Both the position numbers and the translations under genes were made by a program. Of a DNA stretch of 64,000 nucleotides, positions 12,490 to 33,009 are shown in pieces. Within the stretch, counting starts at the first letter, position 1. Every line of letters starts with the position of its first letter. Under the pieces are notes generated by a model. It was not told the DNA's origin, did no database searches, and was given only the letters and a program-made list of their open reading frames with translations. Source of the DNA: Scylla paramamosain (taxonomy: Eukaryota > Arthropoda > Malacostraca > Decapoda > Portunidae); the NCBI RefSeq assembly GCF_035594125.1, contig NW_026973735.1, positions 235,001-299,000 on the forward strand, read 5' to 3'.

Positions 12490-12850
12490 TTTACCTAATA
12501 TTATTTAGATTTTCAATGAATTTTAGTTTTATATCTTCCTTCCCTTTAGTATTGATAACTCTTCCAAAAGTCATTAACACTTCCAATTAATCTCAACTTT
12601 CTTTTCATGACATTTAAAGTTAATTTCCTTCTCTTCCAATCTCATAAAATTATCCTCGTTAATTTTTGTTTTATTATTTTAACTTTTCTTTGACTTAATC
12701 TGTATTTCTGGTACCTTCTTCCCCTTAACATTAATAACTCCTCCAAAAGTCACTAACACTTCCAGTTACTTAATGTCAACTTTCTTTTCGTATAATGTAA
12801 AGCCTCACGTCCCTTTCTTCCATTCCAAGTAACCCAAAGAACAGCCACAC
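12490..12850. repeat. Tandem dimer of a ~179-bp unit
   Basis: The block beginning ATTGATAACTCTTCC at 12551 returns as ATTAATAACTCCTCC at 12730. The matching text extends through AAAAGTCA(T/C)TAACACTTCCA and AACTTTCTTTTC about 70 bp further on. Divergence looks like 10-20% by eye. Function unknown. Confidence 0.8.
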
Positions 12851-12977
12851 TTGAAAAACCACTTTCAAATCACTTGTCTTTCACTTCATTTCAAATCCAC
12901 ACACACCTTCCTCGCCTCGCCATTAGTCCACAGAGGAAATATGAGTGTTTATGTCAGGTTGCATTAGGCTTCTCTCA

Positions 12978-13004
12978 GGTTAGGTTAGGTTAGGTTAGAT
13001 TAGG
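12978..13004 (+). repeat. Short interstitial telomere repeat (TTAGG)n
   Basis: Four perfect GGTTA units, then GATTA and GG: five arthropod telomere pentamers, in the opposite orientation to the larger block at 10234-10620. Confidence 0.85.
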
Positions 13005-13074
13005 CTTCTTTCTCATCCCTTCTACTGTTTATCTCTACAACTCTTCATCTTTATTAAATTATTTTACGTTAGGA

Positions 13075-13163
<89 letters not shown>

Positions 13164-13449
13164 CTTTACTCTAAACGCTGGAACTCTTACCTGTATTTGA
13201 GCGCTGTTCGACACAATGTGTTTTCAGTGACATACCATTCTTAAACACTACCTTTTGTAGCACTGCGTCCTTTCAACATTGTATTAGCTTGAAATAGGAA
13301 AATATATTCTTTTCATTATTTTTATTTATTTATTTAATTATTTATTTATTTATTTTTTTATAGGCGTCTTCGTGTTTTGTACAGCGCTTTAAATGTAAGT
13401 TGGTTAGGATTCTCTCTCTCTCTCTCTCTCTTCTCCTCTCCTCTCTCTC

Positions 13450-13485
<36 letters not shown>

Positions 13486-13584
13486 ATTTCTACTCGTAAA
13501 GTCTGCAATTCTCTTTTGTTTCTCTATTTCATCCTGCTTACGACTTGAGCTGTTTCAAAAGAGGAACATCAACACACCTAGAAA

Positions 13585-13674
<90 letters not shown>
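13005..13674. repeat. (CT)n, interrupted (CT)n and (GA)n microsatellites
   Basis: CT units at 13078-13159, an interrupted CT/CCT block at 13411-13485, and GA units at 13591-13674. The sequence between them (including a TTTA-rich stretch near 13318-13360) shows no gene. Confidence 0.95.
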
Positions 13675-13677
<3 letters not shown>

Positions 13678-13944
13678 TGTTCCTTATGTTTAGGTAACGT
13701 AACGTGATAAATGTGTTATGCAAGTGTATTTAGTATTACTACTGATAATTACGATGGAAATATCAACAGTAGTAATGATATAGTGATGATGATGATGATA
13801 AAGGAAGAGGAGGAGGAGGAGGAGGAGGAGGAGGAGTAGGCAAACGTGATAATAATGATGATGATGAAGGAAAACAACAACAACAACACTAAGACAAATA
13901 CGAACAATAAGAAACTGTTCTGATCCCTCACCACCTTACGATAG

Positions 13945-14023
<79 letters not shown>

Positions 14024-14176
14024 ATCCAGGTCACTATTCCTAACAGATCAACAAAAACATCATGGAAAAATACATAGCAAAAAGCCAACAAAGAAAACAT
14101 TGTTAATAGGACTTTTATGTTAATACACACCAACTACGGATGAAAATAAATATTAATACACTAATCTATCCACCCT

Positions 14177-14240
<64 letters not shown>

Positions 14241-14410
14241 GACCACGCATGACAATGTACGAAGGGCTTTGCGAAAAGAAATTTTAAAGGAGAGAAGAGG
14301 AGGAGAAAAAGATACACTGTAAATCTCGTGAACTAGAAAAGGGAGTAAGAGGAGATGAGGATTGCAAGATTAAGTTCCAGGCAAGACGACTAAAACAAGA
14401 CGACTTTTTC
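13675..14410. repeat. (GAT)n, (GGA)n, (CA)n and (GT)n microsatellites
   Basis: GAT and GGA triplets at about 13781-13836, CA units at 13949-14022 and GT units at 14178-14236. CA and GT are inverted relative to each other across 155 bp. No gene is visible in the unique parts. Confidence 0.95.
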
Positions 14411-15049
<639 letters not shown>

Positions 15050-15171
15050 CAAATGAGTCTTAATGTGAATAAGTACAAAGTGTTTCATATAGGGTATCGA
15101 AACGAGAAAGCAAAGTATATTATGAATGGTAGCCAACTTAAAAGTGTAGATAACGAAACTGACGTAAAGTG
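15050..15171 (+). pseudogene. Short CR1 RT relic
   Basis: Forty codons read SLNVNKYKVFHIGYRNEKAK and then YIMNGSQLKSVDNETDV. This matches the CR1 segment just downstream of the catalytic box (form 'N+KCKV+HIG..N....Y.+NG..L..V..EKDLGV'). Both ends are cut by microsatellites (CTC on the left, ACT on the right). The EKDLGV end has drifted to NETDV. Confidence 0.7.
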
Positions 15172-15188
15172 AACAGGTAACAACGAAT

Positions 15189-15221
15189 TACTACTTCTGC
15201 TACTACTGCTACCGTTACTGT

Positions 15222-15264
<43 letters not shown>

Positions 15265-15437
15265 GCTACTACCACTACTAATACTACTGCTACTACTGCT
15301 ACCGTTACTGTTACTGTTACTGCTACTACTGCTACTACCACTACTAATACTACTGCTACTACTGCTACCGTTACTGTTACTGTTACTGCTACTACTGCTA
15401 CTACCACAACTATGCTGCTACTACTACTACTACTACA
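15189..15437. repeat. (ACT)n array with 66-bp higher-order repeat
   Basis: ACT/GCT/GTT triplets. From about 15271 the same 66-bp pattern of variant triplets (marked by ACCACTACTAAT at 15271 and 15337) is repeated, so the array grew by duplicating a multi-triplet block. It ends 7 bp before the stop codon of the minus-strand gene at 15444. Confidence 0.93.
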
Positions 15438-15443
15438 GTCACC

Positions 15444-16573
15444 CTAAGGTTTCTTAGGACAAAGCGTGTCCTTTGTGTTGAGGGACAGCAAAGTGAAGGC
15501 TTCTCGTTTGGGCCCCGCCTCACGTGCACGGTAGCCCGCCAGCAAGTCCTGCACGTGGGCGTGGCACTCCAGCACGCGTTTCTTGGGGCCTCTAATATGA
15601 AGCTTGCCCCGCGGCGCGTCCCAAGTGTGGCACACCAAGACGCAGTAGTGGCGCGCTAAATACCGAAGGTGGCACTCCCCGGCGCCAGCCAGCCTGTGCC
15701 TGAACCGAAGAGGCACCACAATGCTGCGCCGCACCAGGCTGTGGGCCTCCTCGCCACCTGCCTCCTTGGCTGCAGTGTCCTTTACAGGGGCCGCCGGGTC
15801 CTCCACGGGGGGACGCTCAGCTGGCCTCCCTGTTCGACGCGAGCGTCCTCCTGCAGCGCCAGTGGCACCGCCTCTCGCGACAGGAGAGGCACCGGGACGC
15901 GGCCGTCGCCACCAGTGTCCGGGGAGAGCTGCATCTCGGTCAGCCAGTCAAACATTACAAGCAGGACGTGTCGTTTCAGGGGACAGTGCTGCCTCAGAAG
16001 CTTCTTCAGTTTCCGTCGTACAAGTTTGTAGTGGATCAGTTTGAGCTGATCCTCAGTGTGTCCCGTATAGGTCTGCAGATCCTTGGTTTCCTCGAGTGAC
16101 TGATGGTGGCGCCACGGCAGGAGGAGGAGGACGCAGGAGCACCCTATCAGCAGGGCGCCACACAGCGGCACCGCCACCAGGCAACACGCCGCCACCACCA
16201 GGCTTGTGTAGAAGTCATCATGCTCTTGCTCAGCCAGCAGGATCTGCTCCAGCACGCAGGCCAGGCGGGCCTTCATGTTCACCACGAGGGCCACCAGCTC
16301 CCGCCAGTCGGTGACGGGGATGCCGCACTCCGACAGGGGGTCCCTTGGAGGGGCAGGCTTCAGGGGGCCCAACCACCAGGCAGTGGCCAGCCACTCCCGC
16401 ACCTTCCCCATAGGAGTGGTGTGGGGACCGGCGCGCTGCCACGCCTCCACCAGAAGTCCAAGCTTGCGGGCGTCCATCACCACGCCCCACAAGGAGGAGG
16501 TGATGAACGCCACCGCCACCACCACACTCACCACCACCACACAGATGCTGAAAGTCTTTGCGCAAGTTTTCAT
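15444..16573 (-). CDS. Candidate host gene: two-pass membrane protein of unknown function, one frameshift
   Basis: A GC-rich intronless frame starts at the ATG at 16573 (MKTCAKTFSI), with A at -3 in an AAAC context. Residues ~9-33 and ~124-154 are strongly hydrophobic helices (CVVVVSVVVAVAFITSSLWG and LVVAACCLVAVPLCGALLIG). They bracket a ~90-residue loop with two cysteines (C83, C106). A tail of ~220 residues follows, basic around HYKLVRRKLKKLLRQ and, with a short N-terminus, probably cytosolic. The first frame ends 263 codons in. The coding-like text continues in the next frame from about 15806 (EDPAAPVKDTAAKEAGG, ECHLRYLARHYCVLVCHTWD, LHIRGPKKRVLECHAHVQDL) to a stop at 15444. The switch falls in a six-G run (plus strand 15807-15812). 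One missing base there would explain it, giving a protein of about 376 residues. I do not recognise the family. It could be a sequencing error or a pseudogene. Confidence 0.55.
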
Positions 16574-16663
16574 GTTTGGTTTGAATTGATATTGTGAGCA
16601 GAGGAGAGAAAAAAACAGTGGTGAGGTGAATCACCATTTATGGATGGTGAATATGGAGAGTTG

Positions 16664-16671
16664 CCATATAC
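16664..16671 (-). promoter_or_regulatory. Possible TATA-like box upstream of the two-TM gene
   Basis: The minus strand reads GTATATGG about 90 bp before the ATG at 16573. This would place initiation near 16638 with a 5' leader of roughly 65 nt. Nothing else supports it; the surrounding CACCAT/ATGGTG repeats are low-complexity. Confidence 0.2.
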
Positions 16672-16673
16672 AC

Positions 16674-17798
16674 CATCAAACAGGTCACCTTGCAACTACT
16701 TCACCAACACCATCACTACACCATCATTACTACCACGTCTGCTGCTTTCTCATCAAAATAAAGTAATTTTTGGTAGGCGACTACGATACCTGATTTGGCT
16801 GTTTGTTTCTTAATTATAGCTTTTGTTACACACTCGTCCATCGTGTGTCTGTTTGTCAGTCTTTCTTTCTTCCCTCTCCCCTTGGTTGCAGGTTAATTAG
16901 AGTTGAGGTGATTAACTGGCATTGATTTATTCTAATTCTTTTCATGAAATTTGTGGCGGGGAGCTTGAGTATAAGTACACACTGCTGAATCACAAACACA
17001 CGTAACTTTTCACGAAAAATATTGAGACCGTTCTTGCCTTGATCGTGTCCCGCAGCACCGTCACGCGTCACATCAAACCTTGCCCTGTCCCAGTGTCTTC
17101 TCGGGTTTCGTCACCTTCGCCTTCAAAGCTAAGAGTAAACTCCTTAATGAAACACACTTAGCAATGCAGTGCTGTCACAGTGTCAAACAAGCTGTGCCAA
17201 AATGCCATAATGATCCAACTGTTTGTTGATAAGATGTTTGCGCAAAACGATGCATCACAGGCTCTGACAAGGATAGTAGTGGTCTCTCTACCTATTATTA
17301 TTATTATTTTTTTTTTCTGTTTATCTTTTATCAATAATCAGTCCCCTTAATGGTGTTGCACTTATTAAAGTTCTGTTTACTTCCCTGCCTCCAGGAAATG
17401 GGAGCACCTCATTTCATCTATTTTCATTATTTCCTATCATATTTCTTTCTGGTTTCTACTTCTCTAACCCCGTAAGATATTTATTGCAGACCTGTTTCCT
17501 GTAGGTCTTATGCCTGAGGGTGTGGAGAGAGCCTTCTGCTTTCCTGTCCTTTTCTTGTACAGTCACCTTAATACCCCTAGGTCAGGTCACCTCGTGAGGA
17601 CCGCAGGGTCTGTTGTAGCCTGTGTATCTTTGTAGCTCTTTGTAACTCCTCCTCCTCCTCCTCAATATTCAACAGTCTTCAATAACTTCTTTCTTGAATT
17701 TCTTTAACCTTGTAATTTTCCGAAGATTTTCAGTTTTATGCACAGTTTCATAGGTAAACTCTCTTTAATTGAACATTCTCTATGTATTTTTAAGTACG

Positions 17799-17802
<4 letters not shown>
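16674..17802. other. Unique intergenic DNA, no gene seen
   Basis: Mixed-composition sequence with short ATT/T runs near 17296-17320 and a CTC block near 17647-17662. I see no open frame with a domain, no RNA gene and no mobile-element end. Confidence 0.6.
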
Positions 17803-17892
<90 letters not shown>

Positions 17893-17914
17893 CTCTCTTT
17901 CCGATGTAGGTCAT

Positions 17915-17998
<84 letters not shown>
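17803..17998. repeat. Inverted pair of (CT)n and (GA)n arrays
   Basis: CT units (17803-17888) are followed after a ~30-bp spacer by GA units of almost equal length (17918-17998). The two arms are perfectly complementary over about 80 bp and could form a cruciform or triplex. Confidence 0.96.
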
Positions 17999-18000
<2 letters not shown>

Positions 18001-18121
18001 CAAAATCAAAGTATTGGTTCGTATCGCGGTGGAGGGGCAGGTGTTGTGTTATCAGTGCTTCCCTCACGCAAACAACAACACACAGCGACCGAAGTTTGAC
18101 TGAAGACGCGCAGAAAGAGAT

Positions 18122-18162
<41 letters not shown>

Positions 18163-18215
18163 TTGAATCTGTGTCACATGTGTATCTTATGTGGGTTTCC
18201 TTACAAAGACGAGAG

Positions 18216-18285
<70 letters not shown>

Positions 18286-18321
18286 GGGATAGAAGACGCT
18301 GGACACTCGGGTAGATTGCCA

Positions 18322-18390
<69 letters not shown>

Positions 18391-18391
18391 C

Positions 18392-18427
<36 letters not shown>

Positions 18428-18432
18428 ATGTA

Positions 18433-18482
<50 letters not shown>
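17999..18482. repeat. (GT)n, (GA)n and (GT/GTAT)n cluster
   Basis: GT units at 18125-18161, GA units at 18219-18281, and a long GT array at 18324-18482 interrupted twice by ATGT tetranucleotide blocks (GTATGTATGTATG near 18374 and 18410). The second block resembles a copy of the first, so the array probably duplicated internally. Confidence 0.95.
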
Positions 18483-19410
<928 letters not shown>

Positions 19411-21439
19411 GAATGGAGTCTAGAAGGTGGGTGGGGAGATAGGTGGGAGGAGAGACGTTTTATGCTGTTCTCTTTTCGTCTTCACCTTTTCTGGTACACG
19501 TTCATCCTTGTGTCATGAATCACGATGTCTTGAGTACCTGACGGGAGTCGTGGTTGTTCGTATTCGCCCGGGTTTCGGGACGGTCCTGTGTATTGCCATG
19601 TTTTTCTTGTTTTATGCATTTTTGTATGTATATTTGTAGGTCATATTATGAATATTTATTTTTATGTGCCTTTTGTATATTACTTGGGTGAGAATTAATA
19701 TATAGGGAAGTGAGGTGTTATCAAGTCCGTTCTGGGTGGCCAGTGGTGACGTGACCAGGGCTGTGTCGACACCAGGGTGGTGTTGGTTGTGTGGGGTGCA
19801 CCTGGGTCCTGTGTTGGCCTTTGAAGGTATGTTAAGCACTATAAATTTCTCTATTTGACTGTGATTATTATGTGTGTTGTTAGATGTGGGTATGGTTCTG
19901 GGAAAATGTGTGGATTGCCTCCATACGGTGCATAGCTGTGCAGGATTTACGTGGTGACGTGGCTACGGTGCAGGGAGTAGGTGGTGCAATGCCGGCGACC
20001 CGACACATTGTGAATTACCAGGGGTTGTGCGGGGCAATAACCACCTTTACACACGAACATATATGGTTTTTCTATATCCTTCTAGTTCGTGCATTACTGA
20101 AGTGTTTTGTGAAGTCAGCGACTGTAAGGTAACTTGATCACAAGATTGATTACGAATAGGCTAGGTCCATTAACTACACGGCCTTAGTCACCTTTACTCG
20201 GCGCTCGGGTGCCTCGTCATCAAGGCAGGCACTGTCCTGTTCGTGTGACCAGGGATGCCGTAAGCCTCACAAGGGGTCACGGCGATAACCAGTGACCTCT
20301 TGGGCAATGGGTGGCCAAGGCTTGGGTGCTTTGGCGACAACACACCCTCGGCTTGGCTACGACAATAGTAGTAGTGGTAGTAGTCGTAGTTGCTGTCCTA
20401 ACAGTAACGGTAATGGCAACAGTAGCAAAAGTTAGATGCAGAAGATGGAGGAGCTATGAAAATAAAGAATAAACGAACAAATAGAAAAAAAATACAGAAA
20501 GAAGACAAAACATCGTAGAACAACAACAATGAAAATAATACAAAAAAATAATACAACTTCAAAAATGTCTCCACGTTGCCAGCAGAGATCACCACCCCCG
20601 TGACCGCCGCGAGCAGGGAAGGGAAGTACAAAGACAGTCTGAGAGCGCCCCCGAAAAGCTCGTCGCGGCGCTGAGGGTAATGGCGTCCCTCTCCCCGCCG
20701 CGATGATTGTGGAGCCGACGAGAGAACACTCCAAGAATTTCCAGTACTGCGAAAATGTCCTTAGTTGGTTACCGAAGACAGGCTCGACCTTTTCGGGAAT
20801 GGCGAGGCGGTGATGGTGGGTGTGCTCGTAGTGTAGGTGGTGGTGGTGGTGGTGGTGGTGGTGTACGTTGTGTTGGTTTCTCCCTTTGTTGTTCTCTTCT
20901 CTCTCCCTCTCGTTATTGATTCGTTCCAAGCTCTGCATTTAATTCCAGTCAATTCTTTTTCATGCTTTTTTCAATATTCCAGCCGCCTGTTTCCTCCACC
21001 GACTCGTATGGAAACTCAGTAAGAAAAAAAAAAAAAAAAAAAAAAACAAGTAACAAGGCAGTATAAATAAATAAAAAGTTTCGCCTACAATACCGAGACT
21101 CGCCCGCCACGGAATCCCATCTTCTCCGCTTGTTCTCCTTTTTCTTTCGAGTGAGGCAGGGCACGCACTAACGAGCCCGCGCTTTTTCCACTCCGCGCAG
21201 GATCACGAAGCGTCTCCTGAAACAATCGGATGTAATTACCTCATGGCCAGCAAAGCTCCGCCAGTTGTCGGAAGGAGCGCCGCTTTGACATCGTGAGGTT
21301 CATCTGGTAACGAACTTGATGTACTTTTTTTTCTTTTTCATATTACGGTAACATTATATTATTATTCTTTCATTTATTTTTCTTTCTTGCGTAGTTCTCA
21401 TGATCCTTTGCATTAAACGAGATTTTGGAATAGATGCGG

Positions 21440-21443
<4 letters not shown>
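19411..21443. other. Low-repeat intergenic DNA, no confident gene
   Basis: One of the longest stretches with little repeat content. It holds (GTA)n near 20364-20390, (GGT)n at 20837-20863 and an A23 run near 21023-21045. A 168-codon minus frame at 20432-20938 has a His run from the GGT repeat and no domain. A donor-like GAAG|GTATGT at 19824-19833 has no matching coding exon. Nothing is annotated with confidence. Confidence 0.5.

Positions 21444-21507
<64 letters not shown>
21444..21507. repeat. (CT)n microsatellite
   Basis: Pure CT units with no interruption; flanks are unique. Confidence 0.97.
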
Positions 21508-22872
<1,365 letters not shown>

Positions 22873-22933
22873 ACTATTATAGTTATTATCATTATTAATA
22901 ATCAACAGTTTATTGAATATAGATGCTACTGAT

Positions 22934-25540
<2,607 letters not shown>

Positions 25541-25877
25541 GGTTCGACAGTGAGGACGTTATAGAAATATATTTTGTACCATCCTGTGCTTTTTTTTCAC
25601 CACTCATTACCTGATATAACAACGTAACTGTAATAACACAATAACGACAATTAAAGCAGCAGTCTCTCAGCCTCTGATGATATTATGTAACGCTTTTCAT
25701 AACTGACAACGAAAGGTCGTGCTAGATTATCACAATTCATGCCATAGATATAAAAATGAGACCACTGGGGACAAGCAGATCACCGACTTTGCCTGTCTGT
25801 CTGCCTGTCTGTCTGTTTGTCTGTCTGTCTGTTTAACTATCTATCTGTCAATCTATTCGTTTGTCTGTGTCTCCCTG

Positions 25878-25937
<60 letters not shown>

Positions 25938-26415
25938 TCACACACCACCACTACTACCACCACCACCACCACTACCACCACCAAATTCTATCTACCGGAT
26001 AAGACTTCAAGTACAAACAATTGAAAAAGGAATGAAGCTAATGAACCCGAAACAAACCACCGATTTAAACATTGCAGTGAAACCAAATCCCGTGAACCGC
26101 TAAAAGCATCACTTGCCCATACAGTCTGAGTGAATTAGCCTTCCAGTCCAGCTCACAACGTAATGCTAATACGGGTGTCTGAATCGCACAAAAGGATACC
26201 GACAAAAAACTCAGACAAAAAAAAACATTCATTGATCCCTGCAAATCACACAGGCGGTCATGAGGGAAGGGAGGCGCACTGACTGATGGAAGCACTGTTG
26301 AAGAGCTTGTCTGTATTTGTGTTAGTGTGAATATCGTTGAAAGTAACTACACAGGTGAATAAAATGGCTTTGAATTGTGAGTCTTTTCTCTAAAAAACGC
26401 GTGAGAGGCGATGGG

Positions 26416-26456
<41 letters not shown>

Positions 26457-26517
26457 GGTTGGTGGGTGGGTGTGTTTGTGTGAAGAGGGGGGAAAGGTAG
26501 AGGGATGGATGGATGCA

Positions 26518-26560
<43 letters not shown>

Positions 26561-27169
26561 TAATGGTGACCTTATCACACTGCAACACCCATACACTCTC
26601 CCTAACATAATTTGCCACCACACGTTTATCTCCCCCTATTAGCGTATTGGAAAATGAAACCGTGAAATAAAGTTGGATGCAGCATATGTATAATTCCAAC
26701 TTGCCGATCTATTTTCGTATCTATAGGAAATAAAGCTGTAGAAGAAAAAAATTGCTGTGTAAAATTTCCTAAATATATACCGTAAAGGGCTTTTGTTGTT
26801 GAAAAGACATAATATTCATCCGCCGATAGGTTTTAAATTGAAGACAGCGACTAATCTCACGTCTTGGCTCATAACTCATTATCTCTCCTTCATCCTGCAG
26901 TGCCTTGGCTCAACACTTCCACCTTACATTGATGCAGGACTTAAAGCGCATTGTAATTTCAGTTTTGGAATGGAGTTCGGATGGTGGATGAAGTGCTGAA
27001 ATAGAGATCTAGGGTCTCAACTTAAAGCCGATTCTTGCTAACTGGACTTCCCAACACGTGGCTTCATTGTCACATTTAAAACTCACACAATATTAATGAA
27101 GAACACAACTACTGCTTACCACATAACATCTTTTCTCTAGATATGTTTTTCAATGTACATATGAGATCG
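25541..27169. repeat. (TGTC)n, (CT)n, (CCA)n and two (GT)n microsatellites in unique DNA
   Basis: TGTC units at 25793-25835, CT at 25883-25924 with a short CA block, CCA/CTA triplets at 25946-25983, and GT at 26416-26455 and 26521-26558. 26560-27169 is unremarkable unique sequence with no gene seen. Confidence 0.92.
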
Positions 27170-27275
27170 ATATTTCTGACAGCTCTCTCTCAACCAAGCC
27201 AGGCCATCTGTCATCATCACCCATCAATTTATCCAGCCATCTCTTGATACTGTATAATGTCTGTGCACTTAACTC
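27170..27275 (-). pseudogene. CR1 LINE C-terminal relic
   Basis: The minus strand encodes SIKRWLDKLMGDDDRW, which aligns with SFKRRLDKFMDGDDRW at the end of the CR1 ORF at 8836-9486. The rest is too diverged to follow. Confidence 0.6.
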
Positions 27276-27647
27276 TTTTGTACTTTTTGCTAGTTTGCTG
27301 TCATGCTTGTAATTTTTTATTCCATCCCTTTGAATATAAGCAGTAAGGCACTACCTCTGCTATTTAAGGGTGTTATAACATTTCATGTATAACGACACTG
27401 CAACACCAGTAACCATTTGCACCACACCACCAACACTACCACACCTTTGATAACACCACCACCACCACCATACCACACTTACACCACACCATTAGCGACA
27501 CACCACCACCACCACACCATTAGCGACACCCGCGGGACACATTATCGTGGCCTCAGGTGTCACGAGTCAGGGAAAGACGAAGGATAACTAAAAGAATTCT
27601 CGTCTTTTTTTTTTTTTTCTCTCTCCCTCCCAGACAAGCCGATCAAG
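27276..27647. repeat. (CCA)n-rich intergenic DNA
   Basis: Degenerate ACC/CCA triplets at about 27395-27530, then a T14 run near 27605. No gene. Confidence 0.85.
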
Positions 27648-27763
27648 ATATATAGTTTGGAAGGCCGCCAGCCAGCGCCCACCAGCGGCCCCAGTGCTCC
27701 TTGTGCCTTCACTTGCGGCGTCCCCTCTCCCCTATCCTCCTCAAAGTCCTTCAGCATGTCAGG
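27648..27763 (+). promoter_or_regulatory. Possible TATA promoter and short first exon ending at a donor site
   Basis: An ATATATAG box at 27648-27655 is followed by about 100 bp of GC-rich leader, then AGCATGTCAG|GTATGG at 27754-27768: an ATG with a serine codon and a good splice donor. That is what a first exon with a two-codon coding start would look like. No downstream exon was found in the window, so this is speculative. Confidence 0.2.

Positions 27764-29986
<2,223 letters not shown>

Positions 29987-30047
<61 letters not shown>
29987..30047. repeat. (CT)n microsatellite
   Basis: Pure CT units; flanks unique. Confidence 0.97.
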
Positions 30048-30048
<1 letters not shown>

Positions 30049-30194
30049 AACATTTTCAATAAATGCAGTGATATAATTAGGGAGGACATATTAGTACCTA
30101 AAGTTTACACTATCGTGTGACAAACGCTACTGTCCACATATTTGCACATACTACAGACTATACACTGCACGCTGTACACTATAAACAGCAATGT

Positions 30195-30537
30195 AAAGGT
30201 GGCTGCTGCTGTAGCCATCAGTGGGCGGCAACCTTTGCCTGCTGTGTGGACATTTGCCTGATGTCCACAGCAGTGGTGAAGTCATTCCACAGCCTGATCG
30301 TTGTGGCAGTGAAGGCGCGCTGGTGGGTGGTGGAGTAGGACCTTAGGACCTCCAAGAGGGAGTCGTTGCTCAGCACCGTCCTCGTGCATAGTTCAGACCT
30401 CCTCCAGGTGGCCCTCAGGTCCGTCAGGTGCGGCACGTGCTGGACCTGTGCTTTGTGTAGCACCGTCTGGGCGTCGACTCTTCTGTGGTGCTCCAAGCAG
30501 TCCAACGCTGGAGCTGCTGCGCCAGTCTTTTGTGCCT
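30195..30537 (-). pseudogene. 3' relic of another LINE family (RT C-terminus)
   Basis: The minus-strand frame reads ALDCLEHHRRVDAQTVLHKA, then QHVPHLTDLRATWRRSELCT, RTVLSNDSLLEV and RAFTATTIRLWNDFTTAV, ending with MSTQQAKVAAH and a stop. The pattern (SLEHRRRV...LHKAQV...LW) is a post-RT LINE tail of a kind common in arthropods, and differs from the other LINE families in this window. The 5' side stops at a CT microsatellite, so only the last ~105 codons survive. Confidence 0.75.

Positions 30538-30626
<89 letters not shown>
30538..30626. repeat. (CT)n microsatellite
   Basis: CT units with one TTCTC interruption near 30568. It abuts the truncated LINE relic. Confidence 0.97.
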
Positions 30627-32505
<1,879 letters not shown>

Positions 32506-33009
32506 AGGAAATGAAATGAGAAGTGCGGCAGGAGCACAGCGAGCATTGGGAAGGCGAGGGAGGCGTGAGATATAATCATGAACAGGAACAGGCGGCGTGC
32601 ATTATAGTTACACAGTCCATCGTGCAGCACAATTACGTACATGATGGCTATGAGGCACCCAGGACTCTTTACCGCCAAGTTTCTCGCAATAAAGTTTAAG
32701 GTATATTATGAGCAGTACCATTGCTCCGGGGGAAGTATCTCGCATTCTTGACTGCCCGCCGTCGCTTCCTTCCTCCGCTGGAAATTTGGAGTTTAATAGT
32801 AAGAGTTTGGCGGGCGTGCACTCCTGCCTGACTTAGTGTTTGTTCATAACGAAGTTTGACTACATGCGGTGAGATATTGGCTGGAGGCTTATATTCTTCA
32901 GCGTTTGGTCTCCCTTAGCGACTATTTCTTTTCATGGATTGTTGAAGTTTTTATTCGGGTCCACGTAGGTATTTTTCTTCCTTTTGACCCTAATTTTTTT
33001 TTATTTTTA
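32506..33009. other. Unique intergenic DNA, no gene seen
   Basis: About 500 bp of mixed composition with no open frame of interest, no repeats apart from a short T run near 32994, and no RNA-gene signature. Confidence 0.5.

Noticed and set aside
15669..16589. Plus-strand ORFs opposite the two-TM gene
   Set aside because: They are antisense shadows of a GC-rich coding frame; they lack the membrane helices and a supported start.
20432..20938. 168-codon minus-strand ORF with a histidine run
   Set aside because: The His run is a GGT microsatellite, and the rest is Phe/Val-rich AT-biased sequence with no motif.
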